Numbered from the stretch's first letter, positions 8,943-16,751 are shown. The stretch: 38,780 nucleotides of DNA from Candidatus Gastranaerophilales bacterium (GCA_944323735.1 CALUTO010000017.1:1-38780); one strand, 5' to 3'. Program-made: numbers and translations. The notes: generated by a model not told the origin, from the sequence alone.

Positions 8943-8988
8943 AAAGTATCGATATATTATATATAAAAGCTCAACAGACCTGTCTGTT
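8943..8988 (+). promoter_or_regulatory. AT-rich promoter region with a 7+7-bp dyad
   Basis: A run containing AAAGTATCGATATATT is followed by more alternating TA (to about 8968) and then by AACAGAC-CT-GTCTGTT (8973-8988), a perfect dyad with a 2-base centre. The short centre favours a protein-binding operator over an RNA hairpin, although a T run follows. It lies 40-86 bases before the STAS-like gene. A similar AAAAGT-TCGATATAT stretch lies before the receiver-like gene at 10925. The rest of the gap from 8784 to 8942 shows nothing I can name. Confidence 0.4.
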
Positions 8989-9028
8989 TTTTATACAAAT
9001 ATTGCAGAATTAGAGAATAAAAGAACTT

Positions 9029-9385
9029 ATGATTAACGCTCAACCAATTAATATCGACTTGACGATTAAAAAATACAGTGAAGATATATTTGAAAAAATC
9101 AATGAGGTTAAAGAATATATCAACAGCAATGACTGTGAAAGGCTTTATATTGATATTTCAAACCTGAATATGGTTGATGCGACAAAAATATGCGTTTTAT
9201 GTTCAACTTTTCATTTTTCAAAATATCCTGACGGAAAGATTACATGGTATGTAAAAGACGAAATAACCAGGAGTTTGATTAAACGTCTCAAGCTTACAAA
9301 TACAGATGTTTTGCTCTTTTCAAGAAAATCTAAATACATTGATTTTGAACAAACAGCAAAAATTTTTCTTAAATACCATTACTAA
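9029..9385 (+). CDS. STAS-like small protein
   Basis: A 118-aa cytosolic protein. The central part (LYIDISNLNMVDATKI, then a helix, then KITWYVKDEITRSLIKRL) has the strand-helix order of STAS domains such as anti-sigma-factor antagonists. The usual phosphorylated Ser/Thr of the D-S-S/T-G motif is replaced by MVDATK, where Thr is the candidate. The family call is from pattern only. It stands alone, with its own promoter region, and its stop overlaps that of the convergent reductase gene by 4 bp. It could be a regulator or a non-phosphorylatable STAS module. Confidence 0.5.
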   Translation: MINAQPINIDLTIKKYSEDIFEKINEVKEYINSNDCERLYIDISNLNMVDATKICVLCSTFHFSKYPDGKITWYVKDEITRSLIKRLKLTNTDVLLFSRKSKYIDFEQTAKIFLKYHY

Positions 9386-10749
9386 TCATTTTCTTTCAAC
9401 TTGTTATTCATAACAATTGCAGCAGAAAGCAAAGGGTCAATTGCTGTAGAATAAGGCGGTGCATAAGTCATATCGAGGTGAAGAAAATCATCAACGGTTT
9501 CATCTGCCATTATTGCCGAGGCTATAGTGTTTATTCTTTTATCCGCATCACCTGCACCGACTGCCTGAGCACCTAAAATTTTTTGTGTTCGTCTGTCTGC
9601 AACAAGTTTTATTGTTATATTTTCAGATTCCGGCATATATCCTGCCTTGTCCTGTTTTGTCGTGACTGTTGTTATTACATCAAAACCGTGAGTTCTTGCG
9701 GCTTTTTCTGTTAATCCGGTCAATGACATAGTGAAACCAATATATCTGGTGACTGAGGAGCCTAAAATTCCCGGGAATGTGTCATATCCTCCTGCAATAT
9801 TTATTGCAGCACATCTGCCTTCTTTGTTTGCGGAGGAACCAAGCGGTATCCATACGTAGTCACGTGAAACAAGATGATAATTTTCTATGCAGTCTCCTGC
9901 AGCATATATATCTTTTACAGATGTTTGCATACGGTGGTTTACTTTTATGGTATTATGCACACCGAGTTCTATACCCGCTTCTTTCGCAATCTCCGTATTC
10001 GGAATAACACCGGCTGAAATAATTACCATATCAGTATCTATTATTTTTCCGTTCCGGGTAACAACTTTTTCAACTTTTTCTTCTCCAACAAGTGCTGTCA
10101 CTTCATCATCAGTTATGATATTTACCTGTTCAGGATTTTTATTTTGTATGTGCTGTTGAATTAAATCTGACATGTCATCGTCAAAAATGGAAAGAATATG
10201 TGAAGAACGTTCTATCAAATCAACGTGCAAGTCATTGACAACAAATGCTTCAAGAAGCTCAATTCCTATATATCCGCCGCCGATGATAACAGCTTTTTTT
10301 GACTGCAGCATTGTATCTTTTATATTTACTGCATCTTCAAGTTTTCTTAAGGTAAAAACATTTTTTAAATTTATATTTTTTATATCGGGAACAAATGGGC
10401 GTGCACCTGTTGTTACAGCTAATTTGTCATAGTCTGCATAAGAAATTTCTTTTGTATTTACATCTTCAAGCATGACTTTTTTTTCATCAGGTATGATTTT
10501 GATACATTTTTTGCCAAGATGAATATTTGCCCCTTTTTCTTCAAATTGTTGCGGTGTGCGGACTATAAGACGCCGGTAATTTTCTATCAGCCCTTCTATA
10601 TAAAACGGCATGCCGCATGCTGAATAAGAAATCATGTTCTCTTCCGTAAACATATCAATCTGGCAGTCATAATTTTTTGTTCTTAGCAGTTTTGCCATTA
10701 TTTTAGGTCCGGCAGCACCACCGCCCAGTATCACAACACGTTCTTTCAT
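9382..10749 (-). CDS. FAD-dependent NADH oxidase / CoA-disulfide reductase family protein
   Basis: A 455-aa flavoprotein of the pyridine nucleotide-disulfide reductase class with a single redox cysteine. The FAD-binding GGGAAG is at residues 9-14, the active Cys45 lies in SYSACGMPFY, the NAD(P)H-binding fold is IIGGGYIGIELLEAF, and the second FAD motif is IYAAGDCIE. The single cysteine in SxxxCGxPF marks the Nox/CoA-disulfide reductase/persulfide reductase group rather than glutathione reductase. It probably helps oxygen or thiol stress defence in an anaerobe. Whether it reduces O2, CoA disulfide or persulfide cannot be decided. No rhodanese domain is fused. Confidence 0.88.
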   Translation of the reverse strand: MKERVVILGGGAAGPKIMAKLLRTKNYDCQIDMFTEENMISYSACGMPFYIEGLIENYRRLIVRTPQQFEEKGANIHLGKKCIKIIPDEKKVMLEDVNTKEISYADYDKLAVTTGARPFVPDIKNINLKNVFTLRKLEDAVNIKDTMLQSKKAVIIGGGYIGIELLEAFVVNDLHVDLIERSSHILSIFDDDMSDLIQQHIQNKNPEQVNIITDDEVTALVGEEKVEKVVTRNGKIIDTDMVIISAGVIPNTEIAKEAGIELGVHNTIKVNHRMQTSVKDIYAAGDCIENYHLVSRDYVWIPLGSSANKEGRCAAINIAGGYDTFPGILGSSVTRYIGFTMSLTGLTEKAARTHGFDVITTVTTKQDKAGYMPESENITIKLVADRRTQKILGAQAVGAGDADKRINTIASAIMADETVDDFLHLDMTYAPPYSTAIDPLLSAAIVMNNKLKEND

Positions 10750-10886
10750 TCAATGATTGTATAAAGCATTTTCGGTTTTTTCATTGCCCGCACGTATATA
10801 GTTTAATCCGTCTGAGCATATACCTGCTGTTTGTTTTTTCTAATACATCTGTATGAATAATAATTAAAAAAGCTAAAGATTTTTTT

Positions 10887-10906
10887 TCAAAAGTCGATAT
10901 ATATAA
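10887..10906 (+). promoter_or_regulatory. TCGATATATATA element before the receiver-like gene
   Basis: CAAAAGTCGATATATATAAC lies about 20-38 bases before the ATG at 10925. It resembles the stretch at 8945-8966 before the STAS-like gene. It may be the -10 region of the promoter. The AAAGGA ribosome site follows at about 10911. Confidence 0.35.
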
Positions 10907-10924
10907 CAGATAAAGGAATTAGAG

Positions 10925-11314
10925 ATGCTAAGTAAAAGATCTGTACTATTAATACAAAATGATATAAAAACTTTATCAGAACTTACGCAGGAATGTATTA
11001 ACTGCGGAATTTCCGAAAAAAATATTTTTTCCGTAACAGAACCGGAGAGCGCAGAGAGATATTTGGAAATCGCAGGCATTTCTCACATAATTGTAGATGC
11101 TGAGCTTTACAACGTAATCGTCGAAGCGGCAGTTGAAAAATTCTCCGAGTATTTCCCCATTACCGTTATTATAAATAACGCAGATGAAAAAACAAAAACA
11201 CTAAGAATGCTTTCCAACAAGTCATTACTGTATCTGAATGATATGTCAGAGCTCGATTCTTATCTTAGACCGAAAACTGTTCATATGTATCAGTACAAAT
11301 CCCGGGCTATATAA
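10925..11314 (+). CDS. Degenerate receiver-like single-domain protein
   Basis: A 129-aa protein whose order of strands and helices follows a CheY-type receiver. The first strand VLLIQND (residues 7-13) gives the acidic residue Asp13, and the third strand HIIVDAEL puts Asp58 at the phospho-acceptor place. A fourth strand PITVIINN follows. The conserved lysine of the usual KP motif is missing (KSLLYLNDMSELDSYL instead), so normal phosphorylation switching is doubtful. The start is supported by AAAGGA upstream, and a strong terminator follows. No output domain is present; it may act through protein contacts. It is monocistronic. Confidence 0.55.
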   Translation: MLSKRSVLLIQNDIKTLSELTQECINCGISEKNIFSVTEPESAERYLEIAGISHIIVDAELYNVIVEAAVEKFSEYFPITVIINNADEKTKTLRMLSNKSLLYLNDMSELDSYLRPKTVHMYQYKSRAI

Positions 11315-11346
11315 CTTTTATTTTTTATCATCCCTGTTTAGACTGT

Positions 11347-11380
11347 GCTGTTGAACCTTTAAATTCAACAGCTTTTTTTT
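11347..11380 (+). terminator. Rho-independent terminator of the receiver-like gene
   Basis: A 9-bp perfect stem GCTGTTGAA (11347-11355) / TTCAACAGC (11364-11372) with an 8-base loop is followed by eight T. It lies 32 bases after the stop codon at 11314. Confidence 0.92.
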
Positions 11381-11384
11381 ATGC

Positions 11385-12419
11385 TTATACTTCGACAGTC
11401 TGTTCGTTGTCTATTTTTTTCCCTACAATCGGGGCAATTTTTTTCAAATCGCTATACAATTCTCCGAATTGATCCGGATATAGAGACTGAGCACCGTCGC
11501 ACAATGCCGTATCAGGGTCATAATGAACTTCTATAATTAATCCGTCACAACCTGCCGCAACCGCAGCTCTCGACATAGGCGCAACTTTGTCTCTTAAACC
11601 TGTGCCATGGCTCGGGTCAATTATTATCGGAAGGTGGCTGAGTTTTTTTATGACAGGAATTGCACATAAATCAAGAGTGTTTCTTGTTGTTTTTTCAAAA
11701 GTTCTGATGCCCCGTTCGCATAGTATAATCTGTCTGTTTCCGCCTGACATTACATATTCTGCTGCCATCAGAAGTTCTTCAAAAGTAGCTGAAAGTCCGC
11801 GTTTTATAATAACAGGTTTATTGATATATCCCAGCTCACGCAGCAGATTGAAATTTTGCATATTTCGTGCACCGACCTGCAAAATATCTACGTATTTCAT
11901 AAACATCGGTATTTGTGAAATTTCCATAACTTCCGATGTGACAGCCATACCGTATTTGTCGGCAACATCTCTTATTATTTTCAATCCTTCTTCGCCTAAT
12001 CCCTGAAAAGCATAAGGTGAAGTTCTCGGTTTAAAAGCACCGCCTCTTAATATTTTTACACCTTTTTGGCTAAGCTGTTTTGCGGTTTCTTCCATCTGTT
12101 CAAGACTTTCTATTGTGCAAGGACCCGCAATAACTCCGCAATATTCTCCGCCGAATTTTACGCCGTTAACCTCGATAACAGTATCCTGCGGCTGGAAAAT
12201 TCTGCTTGCAAGTTTATAGCTTGAGGTGATTTTTATAACTTCTTTCACGCCGTCCAAAAGTTCAATGTCTCTGGGGTCTATTACCTTACCGCCTACGGCT
12301 CCTATTACTGTATGCAATTCACCGTGAGAAACATGTGTATCGAATCCTTTTTTCTTTATAAATGAAATAACTGTCTGTATCTGTTCATCAGATGCCCCGT
12401 GACGCATTATTACAAGCAT
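11385..12419 (-). CDS. aroF: 3-deoxy-7-phosphoheptulonate (DAHP) synthase, ferredoxin-like-domain type
   Basis: First enzyme of the shikimate pathway, joining PEP and erythrose 4-phosphate (344 aa). Residues 1-65 form the small regulatory ferredoxin-like domain seen in Thermotoga-type enzymes (starts MLVIMRHGASDEQI). The TIM-barrel catalytic part follows with IAGPCTIESLEQMEETAK, RGGAFKPRTSPYAFQGLG and IIDPSHGTGLRDKV. This type is usually feedback-inhibited by aromatic amino acids through the N-terminal domain. Another shikimate-pathway gene, aroQ, lies far away at 31512. It is transcribed alone here, away from the decarboxylase gene. Confidence 0.95.
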   Translation of the reverse strand: MLVIMRHGASDEQIQTVISFIKKKGFDTHVSHGELHTVIGAVGGKVIDPRDIELLDGVKEVIKITSSYKLASRIFQPQDTVIEVNGVKFGGEYCGVIAGPCTIESLEQMEETAKQLSQKGVKILRGGAFKPRTSPYAFQGLGEEGLKIIRDVADKYGMAVTSEVMEISQIPMFMKYVDILQVGARNMQNFNLLRELGYINKPVIIKRGLSATFEELLMAAEYVMSGGNRQIILCERGIRTFEKTTRNTLDLCAIPVIKKLSHLPIIIDPSHGTGLRDKVAPMSRAAVAAGCDGLIIEVHYDPDTALCDGAQSLYPDQFGELYSDLKKIAPIVGKKIDNEQTVEV

Positions 12420-12725
12420 ATTATCCCTTTCTTTTTATGTTATTAATGAACGCTTTGTAACAAAATAGAAATAAATTCGTCAATTTTGATAAATTTTCAA
12501 AATTTTTCTATTTATTTTATTTATATTTATAATAATGTAAATTATCCCACAAAAAAATGTGTTAATTACATGTATTTTGTAGTAAAGTGTTAATTACCGT
12601 TTACAATAAAAATGATGGGACGTGCCTCAAGAACAAGAACCGACAAAAAACGAAATTCGCATAATGAAGGGTATTGAACAGAAAGGCAACATATTAGAAT
12701 AAATTTATAGGAGATTTTATGCTAA
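12420..12725. other. 306-bp intergenic leader region between aroF and the decarboxylase gene
   Basis: The first 130 bases are very AT-rich and probably hold divergent promoters. An 11-base direct repeat GTGTTAATTAC occurs at 12559-12569 and 12587-12597 (start to start 28 bases). A TACAAT box lies at 12602-12607. The part from 12608 on is less AT-rich and contains a 21-codon ORF. No known riboswitch pattern is recognised. Confidence 0.5.
12612..12677 (+). CDS. Possible basic leader peptide upstream of the decarboxylase
   Basis: A 21-codon ORF starting MMGRASRTRTDKKRNSHNEG, ending at TGA 12675-12677. It has four arginine and two lysine codons within the first 14 positions. It lies 49 bases before a gene for an arginine/lysine/ornithine decarboxylase. 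No Shine-Dalgarno site precedes it; a TACAAT box just upstream would place the transcript start close to the ATG. It might be a leader peptide that senses the basic amino acid, or chance. Translation is not shown by sequence alone. Confidence 0.3.
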   Translation: MMGRASRTRTDKKRNSHNEGY

Positions 12726-14171
12726 ATGTTGAAGCCGAAAATACTTAAATTAAAACAGAAATCAATCGAATCGCAAAATGATGTTCATGCTCCGCTTGTT
12801 GAAGCATTAGAGAAATTTTACCGAAATCCTATGATGCAGTTCCATATCCCAGGTCACACCGGCGGTAGAGCTGTTTTTCCGGAATTTAGAGAACTAATCG
12901 GAAGCAAGGCACTTGTTCTTGATACCACAGATGAATTTGACAATTTGGGTACGCTGCATCCTGCAACCGGTCCCATAAAAGAAGCACAAAAACTGGCAGC
13001 AGAGGCTTTTGGTGCACAGAGAACCTTCTTTCTTGTCGGCGGTTCGACCATCGGAAATCTTGCACTCGCAATGGGGCTTACAAAACCCGGTAAGAAAGTT
13101 ATAGTAAATCGAAACTGCCACCGTTCTATTTTGACCGGCATGATTATTTCAGGTGCAGAGCCTGTATGGATTGTTCCTGAAAAACTTGAGGACTGGTCTT
13201 TGTGGGGTGAAATTGAACCTAAAAATATTGAAAAAGCATTGCAGGAAAATGACGATGTTGCACTTGTTTGGATAACAAACCCGACTTACGAAGGTGTTGT
13301 CAGTGATATAAAATCAATCAGTGCAATTTGTAAAAAATATAATGTACCTCTTATTGTGGATGAAGCGCATGGATGTCTCTGGAATTTTAACAAAAATCTT
13401 CCGACATCATCTTTACATCTCGGTGCTGACGCCGTTATTCATTCTTTGCACAAAACAGGCGGAAGCATGTCCCAGAGTTCAATGCTTCATATTTCAAAAG
13501 ATTCGATGTTTAATCCGGACGAAGTTGAACGGGCTATTCAGCTTTTACAAACAACAAGCCCGTCTATGCTTTTAATGGCAAGCCTGGATGCCGCACGTGC
13601 AAATCTTGAATCAAAACGGGGCAAAAGACAGTTAAAAAGAGCTATTCAGTATGCTCAATTTATAAGAAAAAAATTGAAAAAAATTGACGGAATAGATTGT
13701 CTTGAACCGACAGAAAATTACAATCTTGATTTGACAAAAATATTCATAAAAATGCGGGGACTTTCAGGTAAACGTCTGGAAAGTATTCTTGAGATAGATT
13801 TTGATATTGAAGTCGAAAGTGCAAGTGATGACGGTGTTTTGCTCTTAATAAATATCGGTAATACAAAACATGAAATCCAGTATCTTGTAAATAGTTTAGA
13901 GACAATTGCAAAATCAAATTATTCTGATATTTACTATATTGAAAAAAGAAAACACATGCCCATGCTCACGCCGAAAATTATTATGAAACCCCGTGATGCA
14001 TTTTACAGTGAAAAAGAAACTATTCCGAAAGAAGAAGCTGCAGGCAGAATTTCAGCAGAAGTTATTGCAGAATGTCCTCCCGGAATTTCGATTCTGCTTC
14101 CGGGTGAACTTATCACAGAAGCTCATATGCCGTATCTCAACGAATATAAATTTATTGAAGTTATAAAATAA
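12726..14171 (+). CDS. Orn/Lys/Arg decarboxylase, short form (probably arginine decarboxylase)
   Basis: PLP-dependent fold-type I decarboxylase (481 aa), the length of Bacillus SpeA-type enzymes, without the N-terminal wing domain of the large E. coli forms. Signatures: QFHIPGHTGGRAVF near residue 38, VDEAHGCLW with the PLP-binding Asp212 and His215, and Lys243 in HSLHKTGGSMSQ as the Schiff-base lysine. The C-terminal domain ends with PPGISILLPGE. It likely makes agmatine for polyamines; lysine or ornithine cannot be excluded. The start is unclear: TAGGAG sits 7 bases before an ATG at 12719, which is in another frame and stops after 9 codons, and 14 bases before the used ATG at 12726. Confidence 0.88.
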   Translation: MLKPKILKLKQKSIESQNDVHAPLVEALEKFYRNPMMQFHIPGHTGGRAVFPEFRELIGSKALVLDTTDEFDNLGTLHPATGPIKEAQKLAAEAFGAQRTFFLVGGSTIGNLALAMGLTKPGKKVIVNRNCHRSILTGMIISGAEPVWIVPEKLEDWSLWGEIEPKNIEKALQENDDVALVWITNPTYEGVVSDIKSISAICKKYNVPLIVDEAHGCLWNFNKNLPTSSLHLGADAVIHSLHKTGGSMSQSSMLHISKDSMFNPDEVERAIQLLQTTSPSMLLMASLDAARANLESKRGKRQLKRAIQYAQFIRKKLKKIDGIDCLEPTENYNLDLTKIFIKMRGLSGKRLESILEIDFDIEVESASDDGVLLLINIGNTKHEIQYLVNSLETIAKSNYSDIYYIEKRKHMPMLTPKIIMKPRDAFYSEKETIPKEEAAGRISAEVIAECPPGISILLPGELITEAHMPYLNEYKFIEVIK

Positions 14172-14174
14172 CTC

Positions 14175-14203
14175 TTTATTTAATTCAAAACATGCTGTAT
14201 AAT
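14175..14203 (+). promoter_or_regulatory. Probable promoter of the DUF2085 gene
   Basis: TTTATT (14175-14180) and a perfect TATAAT (14198-14203) are 17 bp apart. The expected start near 14210 lies after the ATG at 14205, which argues for the second ATG at 14241 as the true start. Confidence 0.45.
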
Positions 14204-14240
14204 CATGTTTCGGGAATGCGTTGGAGTTAAAAATAATTTT

Positions 14241-14693
14241 ATGAAAGTTGAGAAGGTAACATTAAAAACTTTTGTTCTGACAGTTCTGACAGGATGTTCT
14301 TTTTTAATTGTTTTAGGAGCATTGCTTGTTCCGATATTATGTTATTACCACGTTGGTCTTTCGAATTCATTTTACGGTTTGTATGACAGAATTTGTCATG
14401 CATCAACAAATCATGCTTTTTATTTAAAAGGTTATCCTATGCCTGTTTGTGCTAGATGTCTCGGAATTTATTCCGGAATATTTTTGACGCTTTTATTGTA
14501 TTTTGAACAAATAAAAATCGGCCATGGATTTTATGTCTTTTTTGGAGTACTCGGGATTTGCGAATTTTTGCTGGAGTATTTTAATTTCTTTTTCCCGCCG
14601 TTATATGTTAGTCTGATTGCGGGAATTTTTATCGGAATATTTTTGGCTGTAACTTTTTTGAGATTGGAAATAAAATTGAAAAAAGGTTATTAA
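14241..14693 (+). CDS. DUF2085 family membrane protein
   Basis: A small integral membrane protein (150 aa from this start) of unknown function. The family hallmark is visible: a cysteine-histidine pair in RICHAS, then GYPMPVCARCLGIYSG. There are about four hydrophobic segments (roughly 13-35, 70-88, 93-110 and 115-135). The cysteines may bind metal or form disulfides. An upstream in-frame ATG at 14205 would add 12 residues but lies before the likely transcription start. GGAG occurs 14 bases before the ATG at 14241. It is probably transcribed alone. Confidence 0.75.
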   Translation: MKVEKVTLKTFVLTVLTGCSFLIVLGALLVPILCYYHVGLSNSFYGLYDRICHASTNHAFYLKGYPMPVCARCLGIYSGIFLTLLLYFEQIKIGHGFYVFFGVLGICEFLLEYFNFFFPPLYVSLIAGIFIGIFLAVTFLRLEIKLKKGY

Positions 14694-15020
14694 CTATGTC
14701 AAAAGTATTAAAATCTTGTAACATAAATTCATGTTAATTTTGAAGAAAGAACTCAATTATTAAAAAAACAATATTACTTATTTAGTATGAAACTTTTTAA
14801 AAATATAGCAAAAGGATAAAAAAAATGATATAATATAAAAACAGAGAATAAATAAGTGTTCTGTTTACCCTTAATAAAAATTCCAAATTAAACAAATGAA
14901 AAACATGTAACAAAATTGTTAATAATAGGTATAAAAAAGTCAATTATTAAATTCAACATTTTTTAATTAATTTAGTAGGGAAAAATTAGAAAGTGTGTGA
15001 ATTAATGTCGGAGGAAAGAC
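14694..15020 (+). promoter_or_regulatory. 327-bp AT-rich upstream region of the HEAT gene, with an extended -10
   Basis: The region is over 75% A+T. TGATATAAT (14826-14834) is an extended -10 box without a good -35. Transcription from it would give a leader of about 180 nt. A strong GGAGG site lies at 15009-15013. I see no gene, hairpin or known riboswitch in the rest. Confidence 0.4.
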
Positions 15021-15875
15021 ATGACAATTAGTGTGAACTCAAGAAAGAAACAAGCAAAAAAATCATTTGATGAATTATTGAATGATTTACGTACCAGCAA
15101 TTCTGAAAAAGTCAGATACAATGCTGCGCGTGTACTCGGAGAAATCGGTGATTCACAGGCAGTAGAGCCGCTTATTGATGTATTGAAAAATGACAAAAAC
15201 GGTTCAGTACGTCTTTATGCAGCCAGAGCTCTCGGTGAACTCGGTGATACAAGTGCTACTATGCCTCTTATTGAATCATTAAGAGAAGACAGAAATGTTG
15301 ACGTACGTGTTCGTGCAGCCCGCGCTCTTGGCCGTCTCGGCGGAAAAGAAGTTGTTGAACCGCTGGTCGAAGCATTAAATGACGAAAATCCCCAGGTTTG
15401 TATTACTGCAACAGATGCACTTATTGAAATCGGTGATGTTGCAACAGATGCGCTTATGGAATCACTTACTCACGAAAAAGTTAACGTAAGATGCGACGCA
15501 ACAAGAGCACTGGGTGAAATAGGAAATCCTAAAGCTGTTGATAAAATTATCACAATGCTGAAAGATGAATGGGTTAACGTCAGAATTTATGCAGTAACTT
15601 CACTCGGAAAATTGAACGATAAAAAAGCAGTTCCTGCTTTGATTGAAGTTATGCAAAATGCAAAAGAAAATGATTTAGTCAGAGCCGGTGCTGCAGCAGC
15701 TCTCGGTGTTCTTCGTGATCAAAGAGCTTTGATGCCTTTAAGAGAATTGATTATGGCAGCTGATGAGCTCGGTGAACTTGAAGATACAGCTCTGAAATCA
15801 TTCAAGAAAATTATGGCAGCTAACTGGCAGGCTATACCAGGCGCTAACGCTCAGAAAAAACCGGTTAATGCTTAA
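15021..15875 (+). CDS. PBS-lyase-type HEAT-repeat protein
   Basis: A 284-aa soluble protein made of about seven short HEAT-like repeats of 30-32 residues, each with a pattern such as VRYNAARVLGEIGDSQAVEP or VRVRAARALGRLGGKEVVEP. Such repeats occur in phycocyanobilin lyases (CpcE/F) but also in many non-photosynthetic proteins. With no phycobilisome gene nearby it is best seen as a protein-binding scaffold. The start is set by GGAGG 7 bases upstream. It has its own long leader and a strong terminator, so it is monocistronic and perhaps well expressed. Confidence 0.88.
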   Translation: MTISVNSRKKQAKKSFDELLNDLRTSNSEKVRYNAARVLGEIGDSQAVEPLIDVLKNDKNGSVRLYAARALGELGDTSATMPLIESLREDRNVDVRVRAARALGRLGGKEVVEPLVEALNDENPQVCITATDALIEIGDVATDALMESLTHEKVNVRCDATRALGEIGNPKAVDKIITMLKDEWVNVRIYAVTSLGKLNDKKAVPALIEVMQNAKENDLVRAGAAAALGVLRDQRALMPLRELIMAADELGELEDTALKSFKKIMAANWQAIPGANAQKKPVNA

Positions 15876-15894
15876 AAATTATTATTGACCATAA

Positions 15895-15928
15895 AAAACC
15901 CTCAAAGTAAAATTTGAGGGTTTTTTTA
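15895..15928. terminator. Bidirectional terminator between the HEAT gene and the MNT gene
   Basis: A 12-bp stem AAAACCCTCAAA (15895-15906) / TTTGAGGGTTTT (15913-15924) with a 6-base loop. T follows on the plus side and A precedes it, so it can stop both converging transcripts. Confidence 0.93.
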
Positions 15929-15938
15929 ATTTTATATT

Positions 15939-16244
15939 TTATTTTCGTTCGTAAAATAATATACCGTCTCTATCAATACTATTTTTTATTTCACAATAAT
16001 TAAGATTTTTATAATCAGTTACATCAAATTTATAAGGAGTGGAAAGTTCGTCTAACTCCCAGAGATATGTAGAAATTTTGTCTGAATCTTCTGTCCAAAT
16101 CGCAAAATCAATATCCGAACCGATATGAAAAGATCCCTTTGCTCTGGATCCGTATATCAAAACTTTTTCTATCTCAGGTTTGGAGCTGAAATATTTCAAA
16201 AGTTCTTCAATCGTTCTTTCCGACAGACCAAAATTATTATTCAT
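15939..16244 (-). CDS. Minimal nucleotidyltransferase (MNT) of a HEPN/MNT pair
   Basis: A 101-aa protein of the DNA polymerase beta-like minimal nucleotidyltransferase family. The motif GSRAKG is at 32-37 and the metal-binding GSDIDF at 42-47 (Asp44 and Asp46), so the active site looks intact. In characterised pairs the MNT partner adds AMP to the HEPN protein and silences it. The start at 16244 is chosen because its ATG overlaps the stop of the HEPN gene (ATGAATAA, 8 bp); an upstream in-frame start at 16295 would overlap far more and has no advantage. Second gene of the pair. Confidence 0.88.
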   Translation of the reverse strand: MNNNFGLSERTIEELLKYFSSKPEIEKVLIYGSRAKGSFHIGSDIDFAIWTEDSDKISTYLWELDELSTPYKFDVTDYKNLNYCEIKNSIDRDGILFYERK

Positions 16245-16641
16245 CAAAGTCGAACAACCCTTTCTGGAATCTGCAAAGCTCCTGAAAATATTCACCGGAT
16301 ATTCTCTCTATAATTTTATCAACTTTATCTTGATTATATTCATGAGCACTGGCATTTCTATCTTTTGCCATATCTATCCAAATTTGTGCAGAAGGCAAAA
16401 TATTAATCGAAAATGCAGATTTTATTACATCTCTAGGAGTAAAAACTTCTATATCTTTTGAAAAAAGATAATCTTTTAATACTTTCCATCCCAATTCAAA
16501 AGTTATTTCAAAACTTTGTATCAAAGCAAGTTTATAAATATCGTCAGTTTTGTCTGTTACATATTTTTCGTTTGATTTTTTTAACAATAAAAAGGCGTTA
16601 TTAAAATTTTCAATACGCTCTGTCAGCCTTTTTCTCATCAT
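16237..16641 (-). CDS. HEPN-domain protein (HI0074-like) of a HEPN/MNT pair
   Basis: A 134-aa all-helical protein of the HI0074/nucleotidyltransferase-substrate-binding HEPN family. The Rx4H motif, RNASAH at residues 95-100, is the proposed RNase site in HEPN toxins. The start is supported by GGAG 6-7 bases before two adjacent ATG codons. The order HEPN first, MNT second matches many type VII toxin-antitoxin modules. It has its own promoter, and the module sits as a separate minus-strand unit between plus-strand genes. An alternative is a non-toxic regulatory pair. Confidence 0.85.
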   Translation of the reverse strand: MMRKRLTERIENFNNAFLLLKKSNEKYVTDKTDDIYKLALIQSFEITFELGWKVLKDYLFSKDIEVFTPRDVIKSAFSINILPSAQIWIDMAKDRNASAHEYNQDKVDKIIERISGEYFQELCRFQKGLFDFDE

Positions 16642-16665
16642 ATCAGCTCCATTGAATTTTTTATT

Positions 16666-16695
16666 ATTATATCATTTTTGAATTTTTAAACGCAA
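16666..16695 (-). promoter_or_regulatory. Promoter of the HEPN/MNT module
   Basis: On the minus strand TTGCGT (16690-16695) is followed after 18 bp by TATAAT (16666-16671), which is preceded by TGA to give an extended -10 (TGATATAAT). It lies 25 bases upstream of the HEPN start. Confidence 0.6.
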
Positions 16696-16751
16696 TTTTT
16701 TAGAAAAATTGTTTTTTATTATATATACAGGTTAGTTAATTTTGGTATTTT

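Noticed and set aside
10750-10800. A third leaderless promoter (TACAAT followed by ATG after 6 bases) for the disulfide reductase
   Set aside because: The -10 geometry fits, but no acceptable -35 box or extended -10 is present, so support is too weak.
15021-15875. Phycobilin lyase (CpcE/NblB) identity for the HEAT protein
   Set aside because: The repeats alone are shared by many unrelated proteins and no phycobilisome or pigment gene is present.
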